From assembly GCF_001632365.1 (NCBI RefSeq), contig NW_024468513.1, forward strand, positions 122,374-186,373: a stretch of 64,000 nucleotides of DNA, written 5' to 3'. A program made the position numbers and the translations under genes. This DNA is from Laetiporus sulphureus 93-53 (taxonomy: Eukaryota; Basidiomycota; Agaricomycetes; Polyporales; Laetiporaceae). Shown here in pieces: positions 58,325 through 64,000 of this stretch; the stretch's first letter is position 1, and every line of letters begins with the position of its first letter. Below the pieces are notes generated by a model. The model was not told where the DNA came from. It did no database searches and saw only the letters and a list, made by a program, of their open reading frames with translations.

Positions 58325-59712
58325 ACGGTTTGTCTTTGATTCTGCGTTCGTCCCTTGCATGTCCTGAAAACTCTCCTTTCTGTCCTTCTGTTCTCATCCG
58401 CGCTTGCATGGGGTTTTGTGCATGTTGCGGTTTTTCTCCCGGCTTAGCGTCACCGTACTTCCTCTTCCATCCCTCGGGGTTTTTTCACCGCATACTTGAT
58501 CTTTTCCCCATTTTGTGCATTAGCTCCGTCACCACTTCGGCAAACTTCCCCCGCATTACTTTCCTATATCATGTTTTAACTCTTACATGTCACAAGCAAT
58601 CGGAATGTAGAAATGAATGCATTGTATCAGACTTGGCTTGACGGATCGCGGTAGATCAGGCGCAATGTATCTGCATACTGGGCTATCGGCCTGCCGCTCC
58701 CTTCATGCGAAACCACGAGACCACATCTGTCCTTGGCTTGTGACTTGGGGTCGATGTTGCTGATGTGGACCAGCGCAACCGTGGGCGCAACGGCTAGCTT
58801 CTCGCTGCCTCCAAGTGCTCTCTCGTATCGATCTCCACTGGTTCCTTGGGAAACGCAGTCGACGCCATGGGAACAGGTATCGGAGAAATAGGCACGCATG
58901 CTCCTCATGGAGGGAGATGATTGCGCAGCTTGGCGGGCTTTGTGACCGCCGGTAATCACGGCCAAGGTGGTGGTACTTTGACTTAGCCGGGGCTAGTGTC
59001 ATTCAGAGCGCTTGGAAGAATGATTGAAGACGATGTAGAGTAGTCACAGGTTGGTCTGTCGGCCCACCGCAGCGGTGATGATAGTAATGAGGCTGGAGCA
59101 TGAGGACGACCCTCACACTAATGGCTTGTACGTATTGTGCAAATCTGAGCATGCACAGGCAGTATTCCGGCGGTAATAAATAGCGGGCGTGTTGCTCCTA
59201 GAATGATTCCAGCATATTTAGAGCGCTGTAACCCCAGGAAGACAGCAGATGAATAGACTCCACGAGCACAATATAAGCGGAGATAATTTGAGCGTCTCTT
59301 CATTGTCTGTCCATATGGGCAGATATGGGCGGTCTCGCGATATTGAAAGCCCAGAACGATCGCCAAGTTGCTTGAGAGAGCATCCAGATAGATGGTGGAA
59401 GGTCAGCCGGACGGATCACTGTTTCACCTAGCTGCCCTAAGGTGAGAAGAAGCATGACATAGCGTGTGCGGAAGATACCACGGCCACTGAGACGATAATT
59501 AGCCACCAGGTTGCATGGGCACGGGACGTTCGTGCTCCCTCCGTCGAAACCGATGCAAAGATATGCCGCTAACAGGCTGCTGCGAGGAGCCGCTACAGTG
59601 AAGCGCCGGTGCCACCCGGGAAGGGCCGACCTTCAGCCAATCGCAGTGCGCGCGTATGTGACCATCTGCTCATCGTTCAGCTCGTCCTCCTCGTACCCTC
59701 CTCTTGATCATC
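58325..59712. other. intergenic region with one possible small gene
   Basis: This is a 1.4 kb stretch. The first 250 bases are T-rich 3' flank of the kinase gene. Apart from the minus-strand frame listed at 58627, nothing is convincing. Confidence 0.4.
58627..58965 (-). CDS. possible small hypothetical protein
   Basis: A 112-codon frame starts MAVITGGHKARQAAQSSP and contains SEKLAVAPTVALVHISNID and RCGLVVSHEGSG. Its composition is protein-like, without the Arg/Ser/Pro excess of chance frames here, but I do not recognise a family and see no upstream exon. It could be a real small gene, an exon of one, or chance. Confidence 0.25.
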   Translation of the reverse strand: MAVITGGHKARQAAQSSPSMRSMRAYFSDTCSHGVDCVSQGTSGDRYERALGGSEKLAVAPTVALVHISNIDPKSQAKDRCGLVVSHEGSGRPIAQYADTLRLIYRDPSSQV

Positions 59713-61297
<1,585 letters not shown>

Positions 61298-64000
61298 ATG
61301 GCTACCGCGTTGCAGCAGCCGGCCCCTGATGCTGGTCCCGTGTTCAACGAGGTTTCGACGGCCCTGGGATCTCCGCACGTCAACGACTACCCCAGTCGTC
61401 TCTCCATCGTAGATTTGGACCTCAAGGACAATCGCTATCCCACGCTCGGCTCATCACCAAGATCCATCCCTTCCGTCAGGAAATCTGTCTTTTCATATCC
61501 GGAGCGATCCATGGATGGTGGTGTCACGGATGGCTCACGAGGGAGCTGGGTCAGCTACCCTGCGAGTGGCTCACCAAAGTCACTCGCAAACGAGAAGCTC
61601 GATGAGGTCCCTGTGGAGAAAGAGCAGCCTTTGCCGGTTACATCCCTTGCCACGAAGCAGCAGACGCAGTCATCAAACGCGGAGGGCACGTTACCGGCCA
61701 ACGCTATGCCGTCTGGGGATTCCCCGCGTCTCGCCGGACGCCCTAGTCGAGAGGATCCACCTCAACGCCGCTCGTCGAAAAGTGGTTCTGCGGAGCTTCG
61801 TCGTGTCGCTGCAGAAATCGTGCAGAGCCAGCAAAACATGGGCCAACGTACCTCCAGCGTTCGACCTTTGCAAGGCCAGTTGGGCCCTATGTTGCCGCCC
61901 GCACCCCGACATCCCTCGATACCTGTAGCCGGGATAGGCGCGGGACCAAGCGGCTCCCCCGCGCTAGCCACGATTCCTATGTCGGCTACACCTTCATTCT
62001 CTCCGTCTGCTATGCAGGTCCACATCTCGCCCAAACCTCGGGCATCTGCACAGTATCCGACCTACATCACACCTCCTTCTGGCCAGGATCCATTACATGC
62101 TGCATATGCACCTCCACAGATTCCGAAGGAAGAAGTCTGCGTAGAGTGCGCTATGCGTGACCAGGACATGGCCGACGTCGATGTGACAAGCCCTGGAGCA
62201 TGGGAGAGGGAAAGTGATGCAGCCTATGAAGAGCTTGTTCATAGGGAACGGGAGGAAGAGGCATCGGGTGTACCCCGCCTTCAGAGTTCGTCACGACCGC
62301 GGGCAAGAGGACAACCGTTATCGGAGGAGAACCTACGAATCTGGCTGAGCATTGTAAGTGCCATGACGATTGCGGATCAACGTGAAATTTATTGGTACTT
62401 GCGTAGAACCCGAAGGAACCGTCATCTCGACAACAGACTTTGGATGCATACGTCAGATCTCAGCGCTTGCTGCTTGAACAAGAAGCGTTGGCGCATGCTC
62501 GGGCGCTGCGCGAGTCGCGGCAGCTGGAGGACAAGATGCGCGATACATACACGCAACTGCGGCGGTCGGCATACGAGCTGAACGGAAACGCGCAGCTGAC
62601 CGACGATACTGCTGGTGTGCGAATTAAGCCTCCCCGTGCGACCTCAATACCCGCATCGATCATGGTGTCCCCTGAGAATGGCAGCAGCCATAATCGTGAG
62701 GTGACGCTTTTAGAGAATGGCATGATTGTTGAGCATGTCGACGTTCGTAAAGAGGAGAGGGAAGAGCGCGCGCGCAAGCGGAAAGAGGAGAAGCGTGACA
62801 GAAGCCGTGCGCGCAAGTCGTCGCGCGGTTCTATCATCGATGTCACCTCTGTGTACTCTATGCCTCTACCTGGGCAGGGCCTCCAGTCGGACAGCGGGTA
62901 TTTCTCTGGCGCCAAAGGCAGCGACTCGCGATATTCGCAGTCGTTCTCGCCACGTCCGAGCAGTATACTGACAACTGGCGACAGACCTCACATGCTTCCT
63001 CGTGCTTACTCACAGGCGTCCTTCTCTGACATGCAGAGCATTGGCTCGTCATCATCGCCGAGACGCTCCCGGTTCTTTGGCTTCAAGAATCTCACCGCTA
63101 GTTGGAGGAGCCAAGATAGTCTTGCTCCTTCGGGTAGCATGATGGATATGCAGTACGTGTCTTGTGGGTCATCTAGACAATGCTTCTGAACTGACTTGGA
63201 AAATAGCGTTGCTCTACAGCGAGAACAGCAATATATGCAGGAGCATGGGCTTGCGGAGATGAGCGCTGACACTCCGACGCTGCGTGTGGCCGAGACATGG
63301 GTGCAAGACGAAGCACCTTCCCCCATCGAGACTTCGGTGGCGACGAGTGGGCACAAGAAGAAGAATGGCCTGAAGAAGATCTGGAAGATTGTGACCGGAT
63401 CATCACACAAGAATGGATGTCCTCAGAAAGGTCGTGTGCCTGCCCGGTCATTGGAAAAGCCCGAGGACGATGCACCGCTTGCGCCTCCACCACCGTTGTC
63501 GTACTTGGTTGATCGGGACCGAGGGTCAAGACGGCACGTCTCCACGCCTTCATTGCCAACCTCCATTTCACCTAACTTCATGTCTCCATATACTGCATCG
63601 CCACCTACTGCGCCATCCAGCCTTTTGCCTTCACCGACGTCATCACGTCATCCTATCAATGAGAAGGACAGTGGGAGTGACGGCCGTAAGACGAGCGGTA
63701 ACCTGGACAGTGATCCGGAACATCAGGCTGGTTCTGGTGAACCTCATTCGCCTGATCAGGAACGTGGGCGGACAACGCAGAGCTCGTCAAAGACACTGTC
63801 GAGTATGACAGGGCCACTGACACCTCAATCAACACGACCACATTCCGTCGCTCTTCGCAGGGACAAGTCTCTGCCACCTTTGCCTCCCGAGTCGTCGGTA
63901 GAATTCCCCAACCACCCTAACGGTATGCCAGATGCACGGCCGCAGACGATGTTCACGTATGACCACGTGCCAATGTCGTTCTCGGGCGCAGGCCCGGAGA
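61298..64000 (+). CDS. conserved basidiomycete hypothetical protein, partial
   Basis: The right edge cuts this gene; at least 865 codons are present. Exons 61298-62353, 62407-63152 and 63207 onward. I know no function. It is mostly disordered and Ser/Pro/Arg-rich, with islands that look conserved: CVECAMRDQDMADVDV followed by WERESDAAYEELVHREREEE, and an Arg/Glu/Ala-rich coiled coil (AYVRSQRLLLEQEALAHARA ... LRESRQLEDKMRDTYTQLRR). The Cys pair of CVECAM could bind a metal together with a partner. A basic run (RARKRKEEKRDRSRARK) and SRFFGFKNLTASWRSQDSL follow. The C-terminal part, PPLPPESSVEFPNHP, is SH3-ligand-like. A role in polarity or cortical scaffolding is only a guess. Confidence 0.75.

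Overview
The window is nuclear DNA of a filamentous basidiomycete, most likely a wood- or litter-decaying agaricomycete. The evidence is many 48-60 nt introns, several micro-exons, short gene spacing with genes on both strands, and families typical of that group: a tandem pair of secreted glycopeptide-type proteins, a GH5 beta-mannanase, and fungal complex I subunits. Coding models were built by hand by joining exons at GT-AG (twice GC-AG) sites that keep the frame. Every complete model except the single-exon kinase-like gene at 51736 is spliced, and every complete spliced length is a multiple of three.

Left part (1-15.4 kb): a roughly 650 bp element with 34 bp perfect inverted ends; an SSU1-type sulfite/anion exporter; a type II phosphatidylinositol 4-kinase (LSB6) with 7 nt and 14 nt exons; and on the minus strand a CUS2/HTATSF1-type U2 snRNP factor, a fungal complex I accessory subunit and a 1,589-residue Sec7-PH Arf exchange factor.

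Middle (15.4-40 kb): a 2.5 kb gap, the glycopeptide pair with identical internal exon lengths, then on the minus strand the mRNA 3'-end endonuclease YSH1, a 989-residue protein whose C-terminus resembles a Ulp1 (C48) protease lacking its cysteine, and an unknown 781-residue protein. On the plus strand follow a UPF0643 protein and a membrane-anchored gamma-glutamyltransferase.

Right part (40-64 kb): a secreted beta-mannanase, an ETHE1-like mitochondrial metallo-beta-lactamase protein, a mitochondrial branched-chain aminotransferase followed by a decayed copy of itself, an unknown protein, and a 75-residue proteinase B inhibitor-like protein. Next comes an intronless kinase-like gene lying between a diverged duplication of the 5' end of MAG1 and MAG1 itself, a PAS-kinase-type kinase, complex I subunit NDUFS7 and a hypothetical protein cut by the right edge.

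The genes are mostly unrelated housekeeping functions, not one pathway. Small functional groups are visible: two complex I subunits, several mitochondrial enzymes (BCAT, ETHE1-like) and secreted degradative or surface proteins. I saw no tRNA, rRNA, CRISPR array or autonomous transposon.
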